DNA of 64,000 nucleotides from JANNSX01 sp963741525 (GCA_963741525.1 CAVUIW010000028.1:434001-498000), one strand, 5' to 3'; shown: positions 38,040 through 47,278, numbered from the stretch's first letter. The notes: generated by a model from the sequence alone, not told the origin. A program made the numbers and translations.

Positions 38040-38852
38040 TCAGTGCAGCGTCACTTGTGTCTGGCCAACGGATCGGCCGGATGTTTGCCCGCGGTTCAGT
38101 GCGAAACGCAGTTTCACGGCACCGAGCTCGATGACGTCGCCGTTGCGGAGCCGCGCCTGGGTCACGCGCTCGGAGTTCACAAGCACGCCATTGCCCTCGG
38201 TTCCGCTGAGATCCGTGATGGTATAGCCCTGCTCGCCGGTCAACTGCAGCACGGCGTGGTGGCGATGGACGGTCTTGTCGGCGAGGCGGACATCGTTCTC
38301 CTCGTGCCGGCCGATCCGGAGCATGCGCCCATGGAGTGGCAGCGGATCGTAGTCCGCATCGATGAACTCGAGCGCGGCTTCAGCATTCCAGAACGCAGCC
38401 CCGCCCGGCTCGGTCGTCGCGGTTGTGGAGCCGGCCGCCTGCATGGCCTGCTTCAGGGATTTGCCGCGCATAGTCTTGCGCTGGACGATCGCCTTCTTGG
38501 CGGATTGAGACACAAACAGCAGAACTGAGATGATCGGCGACAGCACGAATACCAGCGCCAGCGCGATCATCAATGCCGGCTCGCGTTGATAGCTCTCGGC
38601 GAGAAATTCTCGCACGTGCTCCAGCACTCCCGGCGCTTCGGCGGGTGGAGCAGCTGCCTCGACGACGGCTTGCACTTCGCTCGTACCGGGCGCGATCTGC
38701 GCCAGTACCACCGGCTCACGCGACATCGCCGCACGACCGGTGTCCGGCTGCCGCTCGATGGCGCCGTCCTGGCGAAGCCCCGCCATGCCCTGGCCGGCGC
38801 TAAGCGCAATGAAGAGAGACGCGATGAGGAGGAAAGCCTGCTGCCGTGACAT
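38040..38852 (-). CDS. Membrane-anchored FHA-domain protein
   Basis: 270 residues. A signal peptide-like segment (1-24), then an extracytoplasmic stretch of about 65 residues, a membrane segment at about 92-115 (LMIALALVFVLSPIISVLLF) and a basic cytosolic linker. The FHA domain is at about 170-260 with LRIGRHEENDVRLADKTVHRHH and TEGNGVLVNSERV. The phosphothreonine-binding residues (IGR, the Val-His-Arg-His segment and GNGVLVN) are intact. It likely brings phosphorylated partners to the inner membrane. It is the first gene of the minus-strand signalling operon, opposite the kinase gene. Confidence 0.9.
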   Translation of the reverse strand: MSRQQAFLLIASLFIALSAGQGMAGLRQDGAIERQPDTGRAAMSREPVVLAQIAPGTSEVQAVVEAAAPPAEAPGVLEHVREFLAESYQREPALMIALALVFVLSPIISVLLFVSQSAKKAIVQRKTMRGKSLKQAMQAAGSTTATTEPGGAAFWNAEAALEFIDADYDPLPLHGRMLRIGRHEENDVRLADKTVHRHHAVLQLTGEQGYTITDLSGTEGNGVLVNSERVTQARLRNGDVIELGAVKLRFALNRGQTSGRSVGQTQVTLH

Positions 38853-38876
38853 CTATGCCGGTCCAGTGGTTCGCAA

Positions 38877-38951
38877 AGTGTGGCGGTTCGGAAGTCCGCA
38901 CCGTTGATGCGGCAAGCTCACGAAGCGGACTTCCGAACATGACGCCACACT
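38877..38951. repeat. Long inverted repeat 1 in the divergent region
   Basis: Outer arms AGTGTGGCG (38877-38885) and CGCCACACT (38943-38951); inner arms GTTCGGAAGTCCGC (38886-38899) and GCGGACTTCCGAAC (38925-38938), both perfect. Only four unpaired bases (38939-38942) interrupt 23 base pairs. Confidence 0.75.
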
Positions 38952-38965
38952 AAGCCATTGTTTCG

Positions 38966-39040
38966 CTGGTGTCCTTAGCGATCGCGAAGCTCGTGAGCGG
39001 TCGCTGCGGATGGTGGCGAGCTTCGCGACCGGGACACCAG
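38966..39040. repeat. Long inverted repeat 2 in the divergent region
   Basis: Outer arms CTGGTGTCC (38966-38974) and GGACACCAG (39032-39040); inner arms TCGCGAAGCTCG (38982-38993) and CGAGCTTCGCGA (39017-39028), both perfect, with short unequal spacers between. It starts 15 bases after inverted repeat 1 and has nearly the same overall size of 75 bases. Confidence 0.75.
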
Positions 39041-39352
39041 TGGAGAGGATTGATTTCGGACAAGATAGTGGCGTTACATTGCGGCTTCAACTTGGCGCGA
39101 TGTGCTCACCCACAGCGTTGCGCGCCCGCAACGATCGCTCATCCGAAGCGAATCGGCCCCGCGTTTTCACTCCGTTCCGCAAGTCACAGCCTGTAACATT
39201 CGCGTTCGATGCAGCCCGGGATATCGTCGTACGAGACATAGTTCGGCCATCACGCGCTGCGACACACCGGCGTTATGCTGCGCCGCGACCGAATCACGCC
39301 GGCCGCCCGGGGGGCCGCCAGCACTGCACCACAAGGACATCCACCACAGCGG

Positions 39353-41659
39353 ATGGACAATCTGCTTGCATTGCCGGTTGCGACCATGCTCGCCGGCGAG
39401 TACCGCTTGGAGCGGGTGCTCGGCGCAGGCGGCTTTGGCATCACCTATCAGGCGACCGATCTGCCGCTCAATCGCAGCGTCGCCATCAAGGAGTATTTCC
39501 CGAGCGATTTCGCCGCCCGCGAGGGCTCGCGCTTCGTGCGCTCGAAGTCGCAGAACCACGACGACGACTATCGCTGGGGCCTCGACCGCTTCATCACCGA
39601 GGCGAAAACGCTCGCCAAATTCGATCATCCCAACATCGTCCGCGTGTTCCGCACCTTCCAGGAGAACAACAGCGGCTACATGGTGCTGAAGTTCGAGGAA
39701 GGCCACAGCTTCAAAGCCTGGCTGGATAAACTCGGACGTGCCCCCTCGCAGGCCGAGCTCGATGCCATCCTCGCGCCGTTGTTGGACGCACTCGCTGTCA
39801 TCCATGCGAGCGATTTCCTGCATCGCGACATTGCGCCGGACAACATCATCATCCGTGCCAATGCGACGCCGGTGCTCATCGATTTCGGCTCCGCCCGCGG
39901 CGACGTCGCGCAGAATTCGCGGACCGTGAGCGCGCTGGTGAAACCAGGCTACTCGCCCTTCGAGCAGTACGCTATCACCGGCAAGCAACAGGGGCCGTGG
40001 ACCGACATCTACGCACTGGCGGCGACGCTCTATCACGCCGTTACCGGCAAGCGTCCGGCTGACTCGCCCTCGCGCATAACCCAGGACGAGTTGGTCGCGG
40101 CGGCAAGCTCTGCCCGTGCGCAGTACCGGCCGGGGTTCCTCGCGGCCATCGATCAGGCTCTCAGGCTGAAGGTCGAGGAGCGGCCGGCGACGGTTGGCCA
40201 ATGGCGGCACGCCCTCTTTGCTGAGACGCCCCAGAAGGGCGCGGAGATCAAGCCCTTCCCGAAGCCGGCCATCGCCAAGACGCGGGCCATCGGCAAGGAA
40301 GAGATCCCGGCGGCCAAGAAAATCGGTAAGAAGCCCGCGGCGGCAAAGCCTGAGCCTCCGGCAGCGCCCGTTATTGCTGCAGCACCAGCAGCGGCTCAGG
40401 CAAAGCCGGCCACACCGCCAGCGAAAGCCGCCAAACGCCGGCTGATGTCGCTCATCGCCGATGCCAAGGCCGCCGTCGGCATTACCGAGATCGCGAAGCC
40501 GAAGCCGGCACCTCGGCCGCCAATCGAGATCGCCGATCCGGCGACGGTCGTCCGGCGCGCGCCGCCCGTTGCACCGGCCAAGCCCGCCGCAGCGCCTAGA
40601 CCGAAACGCGAGCGCAAACCCTGGCTCGGGCCGGGCTGGTGGCGTCCGGCCATCGGCCTAACCGCCAGACTCGCCGTCATCATCGCCGTCGTCAGCGGAA
40701 TCGTCATGCTGCACGATTACGAGCAACCGAGTGGTACGGCCGCACCCGTCTCAGCCGTCGCCACTACAACCGACGTCTCGCTCGTCCGCGTCATTCGCGG
40801 CACCGGCGGCGCGATAACGTCGCTCGTAGCGGTTGGAGATGCCAATAGCCTGGCGCTGGCAGGCGAAGACGGCGCCGTGCAGATCTGGAACACCGGAACG
40901 GGCACGATGGAGCGGGCGCTCATCGGACCGCTCAACGAGGTGACGGCCATCGCGGCTGCCGATGGTAGACTGGTGGCGGCCCGGCGCGACGGCACCGTCG
41001 ACATGTTCGATCTTGAGACCGGCGCGCGAACCGCGACACTCGACAAGGGCGATGGGCCGATCTGGTCGGTCGTCTTCGGGCGCGGCGACGGCCGCTTCCT
41101 CGCTGCCGGCCAGGACACGAAAATCCGCCTCGCCTCGGCGAGCGGCCGCATCGAGAGCGTTTTCTCGGGCCACGGCAATGCGGTCTACGCGCTGGCCTAC
41201 GCACCGGACCGGCGCATCATCGTCTCGGGCGGCGCCGACAAGCTCGTCAAAGTCTGGGACGAGCGCCGGCACCGGCTGCTCCGTTCGCTCGAGGGGCATA
41301 CCGACGACGTGCGGGCGGTGGCGATCGATGCCCGCACCGATCTCGTCGCCTCCGGCAGCAACGACAAAAATGTGATCGTCTGGTCGCTCGCCAACGGCGA
41401 GAAGCTTCGCCAGCTCAACGGCCACACCGATCGCGTGCTCGGCGTCGCCTTCGCGCCCAATGGGCGGATGCTCGCCTCGGCGAGCGCGGACGGAACGGCG
41501 AAGCTCTGGTCGCTCGAAACCGGCGAGGTGCTGGCGACCTATGTCGGCCATGCCGGTGAGGTCAAAGGCCTGGTCTTCCTCCCCGACGGCCGCCTCGCCA
41601 CTGCCGGCGACGACCGGACGGTCCGGGTGTGGAATGCGCGGGTGAAGGGGTATCCGTGA
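39353..41659 (+). CDS. Membrane Ser/Thr protein kinase with WD40 repeats
   Basis: About 768 residues. The kinase domain (roughly 15-280) has the Gly loop LGAGGFGITY, Lys in VAIKEYFP, catalytic FLHRDIAPDNIII and the DFG motif in IDFGSAR, so it should be active. An Ala/Pro/Lys-rich linker follows, with TM segment at about 430-455 (LAVIIAVVSGIVMLH). The C-terminal part consists of WD40 repeats with units such as VKVWDERRHRLLRSLEGHTD and AKLWSLETGEVLATYVGHAG, predicted outside the membrane as a sensor or scaffold. ATG 39353 is preferred over 39275 by family fit; AAGGA is 15 bases upstream. Divergent from the FHA-FHA-PP2C operon, with which it forms a module. Confidence 0.92.
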   Translation: MDNLLALPVATMLAGEYRLERVLGAGGFGITYQATDLPLNRSVAIKEYFPSDFAAREGSRFVRSKSQNHDDDYRWGLDRFITEAKTLAKFDHPNIVRVFRTFQENNSGYMVLKFEEGHSFKAWLDKLGRAPSQAELDAILAPLLDALAVIHASDFLHRDIAPDNIIIRANATPVLIDFGSARGDVAQNSRTVSALVKPGYSPFEQYAITGKQQGPWTDIYALAATLYHAVTGKRPADSPSRITQDELVAAASSARAQYRPGFLAAIDQALRLKVEERPATVGQWRHALFAETPQKGAEIKPFPKPAIAKTRAIGKEEIPAAKKIGKKPAAAKPEPPAAPVIAAAPAAAQAKPATPPAKAAKRRLMSLIADAKAAVGITEIAKPKPAPRPPIEIADPATVVRRAPPVAPAKPAAAPRPKRERKPWLGPGWWRPAIGLTARLAVIIAVVSGIVMLHDYEQPSGTAAPVSAVATTTDVSLVRVIRGTGGAITSLVAVGDANSLALAGEDGAVQIWNTGTGTMERALIGPLNEVTAIAAADGRLVAARRDGTVDMFDLETGARTATLDKGDGPIWSVVFGRGDGRFLAAGQDTKIRLASASGRIESVFSGHGNAVYALAYAPDRRIIVSGGADKLVKVWDERRHRLLRSLEGHTDDVRAVAIDARTDLVASGSNDKNVIVWSLANGEKLRQLNGHTDRVLGVAFAPNGRMLASASADGTAKLWSLETGEVLATYVGHAGEVKGLVFLPDGRLATAGDDRTVRVWNARVKGYP

Positions 41660-41758
41660 GGGTATCGGCCGGCGATCGAACATCTCTCCTGGCAGCTTCG
41701 GCCTGAAACTAATAATTCGCCCTCCAAAGTATACAGTAATTAAGATAGGAACCATCCG

Positions 41759-42571
41759 ATGCCCGAAACCGACAAGCTGTTCGCTGGCTCGATCCCGACG
41801 TTCTACGACACCTACCTCGTGCCCATGATCTTCAGGCCCTATGCCGAGGATCTGGCCCGCCGTGTCAGCGTCCACAATCCCTCCAACGTTCTCGAGACCG
41901 CCGCCGGCACGGGCGTGGTGACGCGGGCGCTGGCGGCGAAACTCGCGCCATCGGCCCGCTACACCGTCACCGATCTTAACCAGCCGATGCTCGCCATCGC
42001 CAAGGAGCGCCAGGGCAATGATCCGCGCATCACCTGGCAACAGGCGGATGCACTTTCGCTGCCGTTCGCGGACAACTCGTTCGACGCTGTCTGCTGCCAA
42101 TTTGGCGTGATGTTTTTCCCCGATCGCGTGGCGGGGTATCGCGAGGCAAAGCGCGTCCTGAAGCCTGGCGGCCGCTTCTTGTTCAATGTCTGGGACCGCA
42201 TCGAGGAGAACGTGTTCGCGCTCGAAGTGACGAACGCGCTAGCGGAAATCTTCGCCGGCGATCCGCCACGGTTCATGGCGCGGACGCCGCACGGATACCA
42301 TGACGAGAGCATCATTAGCGCGGAGCTTGGCCTTGCCGGCTTTACGGATGTCGTCATCGAGCGGCGCGCCGATGTCAGCCGCGCGCCCTCGGCCAGCCAC
42401 GCCGCGACCGCCTATTGCCAGGGCACGCCGCTCCGCAACGAGATCGAGGCGCGCGGGCCGGATAAGTTGCAGGAAGCGACCGATCTCGCCACGGCGGCGA
42501 TTGCCAAGCGCTATGGAACGGGCGAGGTGGAAGGCAAGATCCTGGCATTGGTGGTGACAGCGCGAGGCTAG
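41759..42571 (+). CDS. SAM-dependent methyltransferase, class I (UbiE-like)
   Basis: 270 residues, Rossmann methyltransferase. Motif I is VLETAAGTGVVTRALA, followed by VTDLNQPMLAIAKER, motif II around FDAVCCQFGVMFFPD and VLKPGGRFLFNVWD. It resembles small-molecule methyltransferases of the UbiE/Methyltransf_11 type; the substrate is unknown. No close co-transcribed partner: it converges with the iron-sulfur gene, with only 8 bases between the stop codons. Confidence 0.87.
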   Translation: MPETDKLFAGSIPTFYDTYLVPMIFRPYAEDLARRVSVHNPSNVLETAAGTGVVTRALAAKLAPSARYTVTDLNQPMLAIAKERQGNDPRITWQQADALSLPFADNSFDAVCCQFGVMFFPDRVAGYREAKRVLKPGGRFLFNVWDRIEENVFALEVTNALAEIFAGDPPRFMARTPHGYHDESIISAELGLAGFTDVVIERRADVSRAPSASHAATAYCQGTPLRNEIEARGPDKLQEATDLATAAIAKRYGTGEVEGKILALVVTARG

Positions 42572-42579
42572 CCTCACGC

Positions 42580-43005
42580 CTACCCCTTGAACCCCACTCT
42601 GGCGTGGCTGCCGTCGCAGAACGGCTTTCGGTTGGAGGCGCCGCAGCGGCAGTATGCCGTAGCCCCCGAGCGCTGCTTCGTCGTCCCATCCGACTGGTTC
42701 AGCGTGTGCGCCGATTTCACCAGCAGCGGACCATCGGACAAGAGCTCGACGACAACAGCCGGAGCGTCAGCCTCTGCCTTCGTGCCCGCCTCGGCACCCT
42801 TCACCGACCACGACAGCGCTCCCGACGGGCACTTGTCGACGGTGGCCTTGATATCCTTCGTGGCGGCCGCGCTCATGTCGATCCAGGGACGCCGGTTCGG
42901 ATCGAACACGGCACCGAGACCATGGAAGCATTTCTCCGAATGGATGCATTGCTCGGACTTCCAGGTGACCGTGATCTCGTCATTGCTGTAGGTCTTCGCC
43001 GTCAT
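42580..43005 (-). CDS. Iron-sulfur protein: Fer4-type cluster domain plus CDGSH motif
   Basis: 141 residues. The N-terminal half has three Cys in CIHSEKCFHGL and DKCPSGAL, the pattern of a divergent 4Fe-4S mono-cluster domain (DUF1271/Fer4_19). The C-terminal half ends with CRCGASNRKPFCDGSH, the CDGSH cluster motif with three Cys and one His ligand (2Fe-2S). Combined proteins of this kind are redox or cluster-transfer proteins of unknown partner. ATG 43005 overlaps the nudC stop codon (ATGA at 43002-43005), so it is co-translated with nudC. Confidence 0.88.
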   Translation of the reverse strand: MTAKTYSNDEITVTWKSEQCIHSEKCFHGLGAVFDPNRRPWIDMSAAATKDIKATVDKCPSGALSWSVKGAEAGTKAEADAPAVVVELLSDGPLLVKSAHTLNQSDGTTKQRSGATAYCRCGASNRKPFCDGSHARVGFKG

Positions 43006-43941
43006 GTCCGGTGTCCTTCCTCGACCCAGGCGAGAATAAGCTTGCGCGCAATCGCGTGTCGACCAGGAATGATCAACTCCTCCCGATGCCGCGTCTCGTC
43101 CATGGCGATGATCTCCTCGCGGCCAAACCATCGCGCGCTGGTCAGCTCATTCGTGTCGACCACGACCCGGTCGTGCAGCGCTTCCGCCCGGCATCCGAGC
43201 ATCAGCGAATGCGGGAAGGGCCAGGGCTGGCTTTCCTGGTAGTGGACCGCACCAACGTCGAGGCCGACCTCCTCCTTCACCTCGCGCCTCACTGCATGTT
43301 CGATGTCCTCGCCCGGCTCCAGGAACCCCGCCAGCGTCGAGAACATCTTGGAATTGAAACGCGCCTCGTGGCCGAGCAGGCATTTGTCGCCGTAGGTCAC
43401 CAGCATGATGACGACGGGATCGGTGCGCGGGAAATGATCGCGCCCGCAACTCCAGCATTTGCGCCGCCAGCCCGCATCCTTGATGTCGGTCGCCGAGCCG
43501 CAATGGCCGCAGCAGCGATGATTGTTGTGCCATTCGGCGAGTGCGCGCGCCTGGCCCGCGAGCGACAGCTCCTCCGGCGTCAGCGCGCCTTGCATGGCGA
43601 GAGATCTCAAATCCACATAGGGCTTCAGGATGAACGGCCCGCCCGGCACGGCCTTGGCCCGGTGCTCGGTGATATCGAGGGTGAAGTAGGCGCGCTCGCC
43701 GGTCTCGATGCCCAGGAATGCCGCCGGATGACGCTCGAGGCCGAACGCGACGATCTCCTCGCGCGAGAACCATCTGAAGGGTGGTGCGCGTGCCAGGCTC
43801 GGCCCCGACGATGCAAGGCCTGTGTTCAATCGTCATGAGGTAGCGCGTGCCAGGCGCGGCGATCTGCTCGGCGATCCAGACTTCGTCGGCGCGCTTCGGG
43901 CTCATCCGGTCGAGCGTGCGCATCGGCCCTAGCGTCGGCAT
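43002..43941 (-). CDS. nudC: NAD(+) diphosphatase / NAD-RNA decapping hydrolase, with one +1 shift
   Basis: The C-terminal 265 residues are a clear NudC. The zinc ribbon is CGHCGS ... RKCWSCGRDHFPR, and the Nudix box GFLEPGEDIEHAVRREVKEE carries the metal-binding Glu residues. The SQPWPFPHSLMLG motif that identifies NudC follows. NudC hydrolyses NADH/NAD and removes NAD caps from RNA. The N-terminal part (MPTLGPMRTLDRMSPKRADE) is in another frame from ATG 43941, with GAGGGAGA upstream. The frames meet near 43804, where GGGG in place of GGG breaks the frame; deleting one G gives 312 residues. A TTG at 43829 is the only alternative start for the main frame and would lose the N-terminal domain. 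Confidence 0.85.
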
Positions 43942-43972
43942 CGGCGTCTCCCTCGGTTAGGGAGAGATTAGA

Positions 43973-44016
43973 GCACGTTCCGGCGAAGTGGAAACCGGTT
44001 CGCCGCAAGAACGTGC
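43973..44016. repeat. Rhizobiales-type intergenic hairpin repeat, copy 2
   Basis: Outer arms GCACGTT (43973-43979) and AACGTGC, inner arms CGGCGAA and TTCGCCG, with GTGGAAACCGG in between. It has the same plan as the element at 18492-18536. It lies between the EamA gene end and the nudC start, both on the minus strand. Confidence 0.65.
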
Positions 44017-44043
44017 GCAAAACCAAGAGTTGATGGCGGCGTA

Positions 44044-45003
44044 CTAGGCTACGGCAAGCAGGGCGACGGCACCGGCCGAAACGCCGAGCCCGAGCGATTG
44101 CAGGCGGCCGATGCCTTCCTTGAGGACGATGATCGCCAGTAGCACCGACACGGCAGGAAACAGCGCGCTGGTCGCCACCGCAATGCTGAGCTCACCGGTT
44201 GCTGCCGACATGACATAGGCCAAGTGGCCGAGGCAATCGGTCATGCCGGCGAAGAGAGCCATGGCCACCCCGACAGCGACCGTCCCTCTGTTGCACTCCA
44301 CCGCCGCTTGGCATGCATTGCCCGGCACGCCGGGCAGCCCCAGAGCAGGCTGGGTCGCCGCCCGGAACAAACCATAGATGAGCGCCGCGATCCGCCGGCC
44401 ATACACGGCGAGAACCGCCAGAAGCACGCCTGTCGCTCCGACCAGCCGGGCCACCATGACGGCATCCCCGGCCGCGCTGGCGTCGACCGAGCCTAGAGCC
44501 AGATCGGCGGTTCCGAACAACAGGCCGCTTGCCATACCCAGGCCGATGCTGAGCTTCAGAGATGACGGCGCACGCTCGGCATCTCCGGTGCCCCGCGTCA
44601 CGAGACAGACCGCCACGCCAGACAGGAGAATTCCGAGTCCCTGCAGGACGCTCAAGCCGTTGAGGACCACCCCATCGACGAAGACCGGCAGGACGATGTT
44701 GAGAACCCCGGACAAGGGTGCCACCACCGTGATCCGGCCATGGGCCAGGCCATGGTAGAGCAGGCCGACGGCTGCCACATGCGACAGGCCGGCGATGGCG
44801 CCGAGCAACAATGCCAAGGGCGGCACAGGTCCAATTCCCAGTCCGCTGGCCACCGCGATCGCCAAGGCGCAAGCTGCGAGTTGTGCGACGAGCAGGGTGG
44901 CGAGCGTCGGCAAGCGCGTCGCCGCCCGGCCGCCGACGAAATCGCCGGCGCCATAGGCGAGTGCACTTGCGAGAGCCAATAGTGTGGGTCCGGCGACGGG
45001 CAT
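44044..45003 (-). CDS. EamA/DMT-family membrane transporter
   Basis: 319 residues with about ten membrane segments in two EamA halves (residues 1-140 and 150-315). The start includes ALASALAYGAGDFVGGRAA, the motif of the DMT subgroup with a GDF at the end of the first helix. Substrate unknown; relatives export amino acids or metabolites. GGGAGGAG precedes ATG 45003. Upstream lies the region that holds the SRP RNA in the opposite direction. Confidence 0.82.
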   Translation of the reverse strand: MPVAGPTLLALASALAYGAGDFVGGRAATRLPTLATLLVAQLAACALAIAVASGLGIGPVPPLALLLGAIAGLSHVAAVGLLYHGLAHGRITVVAPLSGVLNIVLPVFVDGVVLNGLSVLQGLGILLSGVAVCLVTRGTGDAERAPSSLKLSIGLGMASGLLFGTADLALGSVDASAAGDAVMVARLVGATGVLLAVLAVYGRRIAALIYGLFRAATQPALGLPGVPGNACQAAVECNRGTVAVGVAMALFAGMTDCLGHLAYVMSAATGELSIAVATSALFPAVSVLLAIIVLKEGIGRLQSLGLGVSAGAVALLAVA

Positions 45004-45224
45004 GACGGCTCCTCCCTGGCGAATCGGAGTTCGCCAGCCGTTTGCTGCTTCTTGTTTTTGGTGACGGGCCCCTGCCTGCCCGTGGGGCTCCGGTGGCTCG
45101 ACCTCAGTCAGCTAGGCATCAAGGGACTCACCGGCAAGCGCCCGTTACATTCGTAGCAACGGCTTGAAAGTGCCGTGGAGGGACAGGGTTGCCTCAGACA
45201 GCCCCGATCGCCCATAATGGCTAC

Positions 45225-45319
45225 GGGAGGTTGGTGGTGGACGGGTCCCTCGCCAACCGGGTCAGATCCGGAAGGAAGCAGCCCTAACGATTCGGATTCG
45301 GGTCGCCGTCCAGCCTCCT
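45225..45319 (+). ncRNA. ffs: Signal recognition particle RNA (small bacterial type)
   Basis: The universally conserved SRP tip is present: GGTCAGATCCGGAAGGAAGC at about 45260-45279, followed by AGCCCTAACGA, the Ffh-binding tetraloop and symmetric/asymmetric loops of helix 8. The 5' end GGGAGGTTGG pairs with CCAGCCTCC at the 3' end. About 95 bases, the usual size of the Gram-negative 4.5S type. It binds Ffh and targets membrane proteins. Ends are estimated from base pairing. Position directly before dnaX is the normal one in alphaproteobacteria. Confidence 0.93.
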
Positions 45320-45439
45320 ACTCGTTTCGCTCACGGATGGGCGCGGATCGCTTCGCGTTCCGCCATCCTCCGCGGGGGCGCGGCCCGCCGCGGGTCGCCT
45401 TGCTCCCTGGCCCTTCGGGCCTTAGGGGTGTCTGGGATC

Positions 45440-47278
45440 ATGGCGAAGAAGAAGTCCGAGAGCACCGAGGGTAAGAGCGGTACGCCAGCCGCCGGCAATC
45501 TGTCCGGTAGTGCGAGCTTTGGCTTCAATGTAAGTGGCAACCTGAAAGCCTATGTCGTCCTCGCCCGTAAATACCGGCCGCAGACCTTCGACGACCTGAT
45601 CGGCCAGGAGGCCATGGTGACGACGCTCCGGAATGCGTTCCGGACCGGCCGCATCGCCCAAGCCTACATGCTGACCGGCGTCCGGGGCGTCGGCAAGACG
45701 ACGACGGCCCGCATTCTCGCACGCGCCCTCAACTACGAGCGGCCGGGCATCGACGGTCCGGCCATCGACATGCCCGAGCTCGGCACCCATTGCCAGGCTA
45801 TCATCGAGAGCCGCCACCCGGACGTGCTCGAGATGGACGCCGCCTCCAACACCGGCATCGACAACATCCGCGAGGTGATCGAGAGCGTGCGCTACATGCC
45901 GCTCGCAGCCCGCATGAAGGTCTACATCATCGACGAGGTCCACATGCTGTCGAAGGGGGCGTTCAACGCGCTCCTGAAGACGCTGGAAGAGCCGCCGCCG
46001 CATGTGAAGTTCATCTTCGCGACGACCGAGATCCGCAAAGTGCCGGTGACCGTGCTGTCGCGCTGCCAGCGCTTCGATCTCCGCCGGGTCGATGCAAGCG
46101 CGCTTGTTGCCCACTACGCCAGGATCGCCAAGGACCTGAATTTCGAGATCGAGGACGAGGCGCTGCGGTTGATCGCCCGCGCCGCCGAAGGCTCCGTGCG
46201 CGACGGCTTGTCGATCCTCGATCAGGCCTTCGCCTCGGCCGAGGGCCGGGTCACCGGCAAGGCCGTGCGCGATATGCTTGGCCTCGCCGATCGCGGCCGC
46301 ATCTTCGATCTGCTCGAGCTGGTGCTCGCGGGCAAGACGAAGGACGCGCTCGGCAGCATCGATCAGCTGATCGCCGACGGCGCCGATCCGCTGGAGACGG
46401 CCGGCGATCTCGCCGAGTGCGTTAACGCGGTGATGCGCGCCCGGGTCGGGGGCGCCGAGGCGCTGAGCGAGGGCCTCTCCAACGAGGAGCGCACGCGCGC
46501 TTCCACCCTCGCCGGCAAGCTCGGTGTCGCCCTCCTCTCGCGGGCCTGGCAGATGCTCAGCCAAGGCCACGAGGAGGTGGCGCGCGCGACGAACGCCGTG
46601 ATGGCGCTCGAGATGCTCGTTATCCGCATGTGCCATATGGCCTCCTTGCCGAGCCCCGATGATGTGATCCGCCGATTGGGCGAGCAGCGGGCGAACTCTG
46701 CCGCGCCACAGCGCGAGGAACCGCGACCCGAGCCGCAGCCCGACTTCGAGCCCGAGGAGGCGATGTCGCCGGAGGACTACGGCGGTGTCGATCCCGAGAT
46801 GCTCGACTATGATATGGCGCCGCCCAACGAGGACGAGATGCCACTGGCGCCGATGCCGTCGGCCATGCCAGCCGCCCAGCCCGCGGTGCACTTCAACAGC
46901 TTCGATGAGCTCGTCGCCTTCGTCGGCTCCAAGCGCGATGCCCTATTGAAGATCGACCTCGAGGAGCGCGTGCGTCTCGTCCGCTTCGAGCCGCCGAAGA
47001 TCGAGATCGCGCTCGTCGATGGCGCGAGCCCAAACCTTGTCGGCGACCTTTCGCAGAAGCTGCAGCGCTGGACCGGCGAGCGCTGGATGGTCGCGGTGTC
47101 GCGGGAGCCGGGCCAGCGGCCATTGGGCGAGGTGAGGCGCGAGAAGCTCCAAGTGGAAATCGATCGCCTGAAACAGACGCCAATGCTCAAGGCCGCCTTC
47201 GCTGAATTCCCCGATGCCGAGATCGTCGATATCCGTCCGCTCTCGGAAGCGGATGACGGCGAGAGCGCCGCGAGCTGA
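45440..47278 (+). CDS. dnaX: DNA polymerase III subunit gamma/tau
   Basis: 612 residues. Clamp-loader ATPase: ARKYRPQTFDDLIGQE, Walker A GVRGVGKTT, Walker B IDEVHMLSKGAFNALLKTLEEPP, sensor 1 FATTEIRKVPVTVLSRCQRFDLR. The C-terminal half (from about 400) is the tau-like tail, rich in Pro and acidic residues and ending with a domain that contacts alpha. The zinc-binding segment after Walker A (NYERPGIDGPAIDMPELGTH, then CQAI) keeps only one Cys of the usual four; this loss is known in Rhizobiales. ATG 45440 fits the family; a GTG at 45428 is an alternative. Confidence 0.95.
   Translation: MAKKKSESTEGKSGTPAAGNLSGSASFGFNVSGNLKAYVVLARKYRPQTFDDLIGQEAMVTTLRNAFRTGRIAQAYMLTGVRGVGKTTTARILARALNYERPGIDGPAIDMPELGTHCQAIIESRHPDVLEMDAASNTGIDNIREVIESVRYMPLAARMKVYIIDEVHMLSKGAFNALLKTLEEPPPHVKFIFATTEIRKVPVTVLSRCQRFDLRRVDASALVAHYARIAKDLNFEIEDEALRLIARAAEGSVRDGLSILDQAFASAEGRVTGKAVRDMLGLADRGRIFDLLELVLAGKTKDALGSIDQLIADGADPLETAGDLAECVNAVMRARVGGAEALSEGLSNEERTRASTLAGKLGVALLSRAWQMLSQGHEEVARATNAVMALEMLVIRMCHMASLPSPDDVIRRLGEQRANSAAPQREEPRPEPQPDFEPEEAMSPEDYGGVDPEMLDYDMAPPNEDEMPLAPMPSAMPAAQPAVHFNSFDELVAFVGSKRDALLKIDLEERVRLVRFEPPKIEIALVDGASPNLVGDLSQKLQRWTGERWMVAVSREPGQRPLGEVRREKLQVEIDRLKQTPMLKAAFAEFPDAEIVDIRPLSEADDGESAAS

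Larger units (their letters stand above)
38853..39352. other. Divergent control region of the phospho-signalling module
   Basis: A 500-base gene-free stretch between the membrane FHA gene and the kinase gene. It holds two long imperfect inverted repeats one after the other (38877-38951 and 38966-39040), then about 300 bases in which I see no further structure. Promoters for both directions should lie here. Confidence 0.65.

Noticed and set aside
36501..41659. Type VI secretion regulatory cluster
   Set aside because: Kinase, FHA and PP2C genes resemble the T6SS post-translational set, but no tss genes occur in the window.
45422..46891. 489-codon minus-strand frame
   Set aside because: Shadow of dnaX, which is certain from Walker motifs and context.
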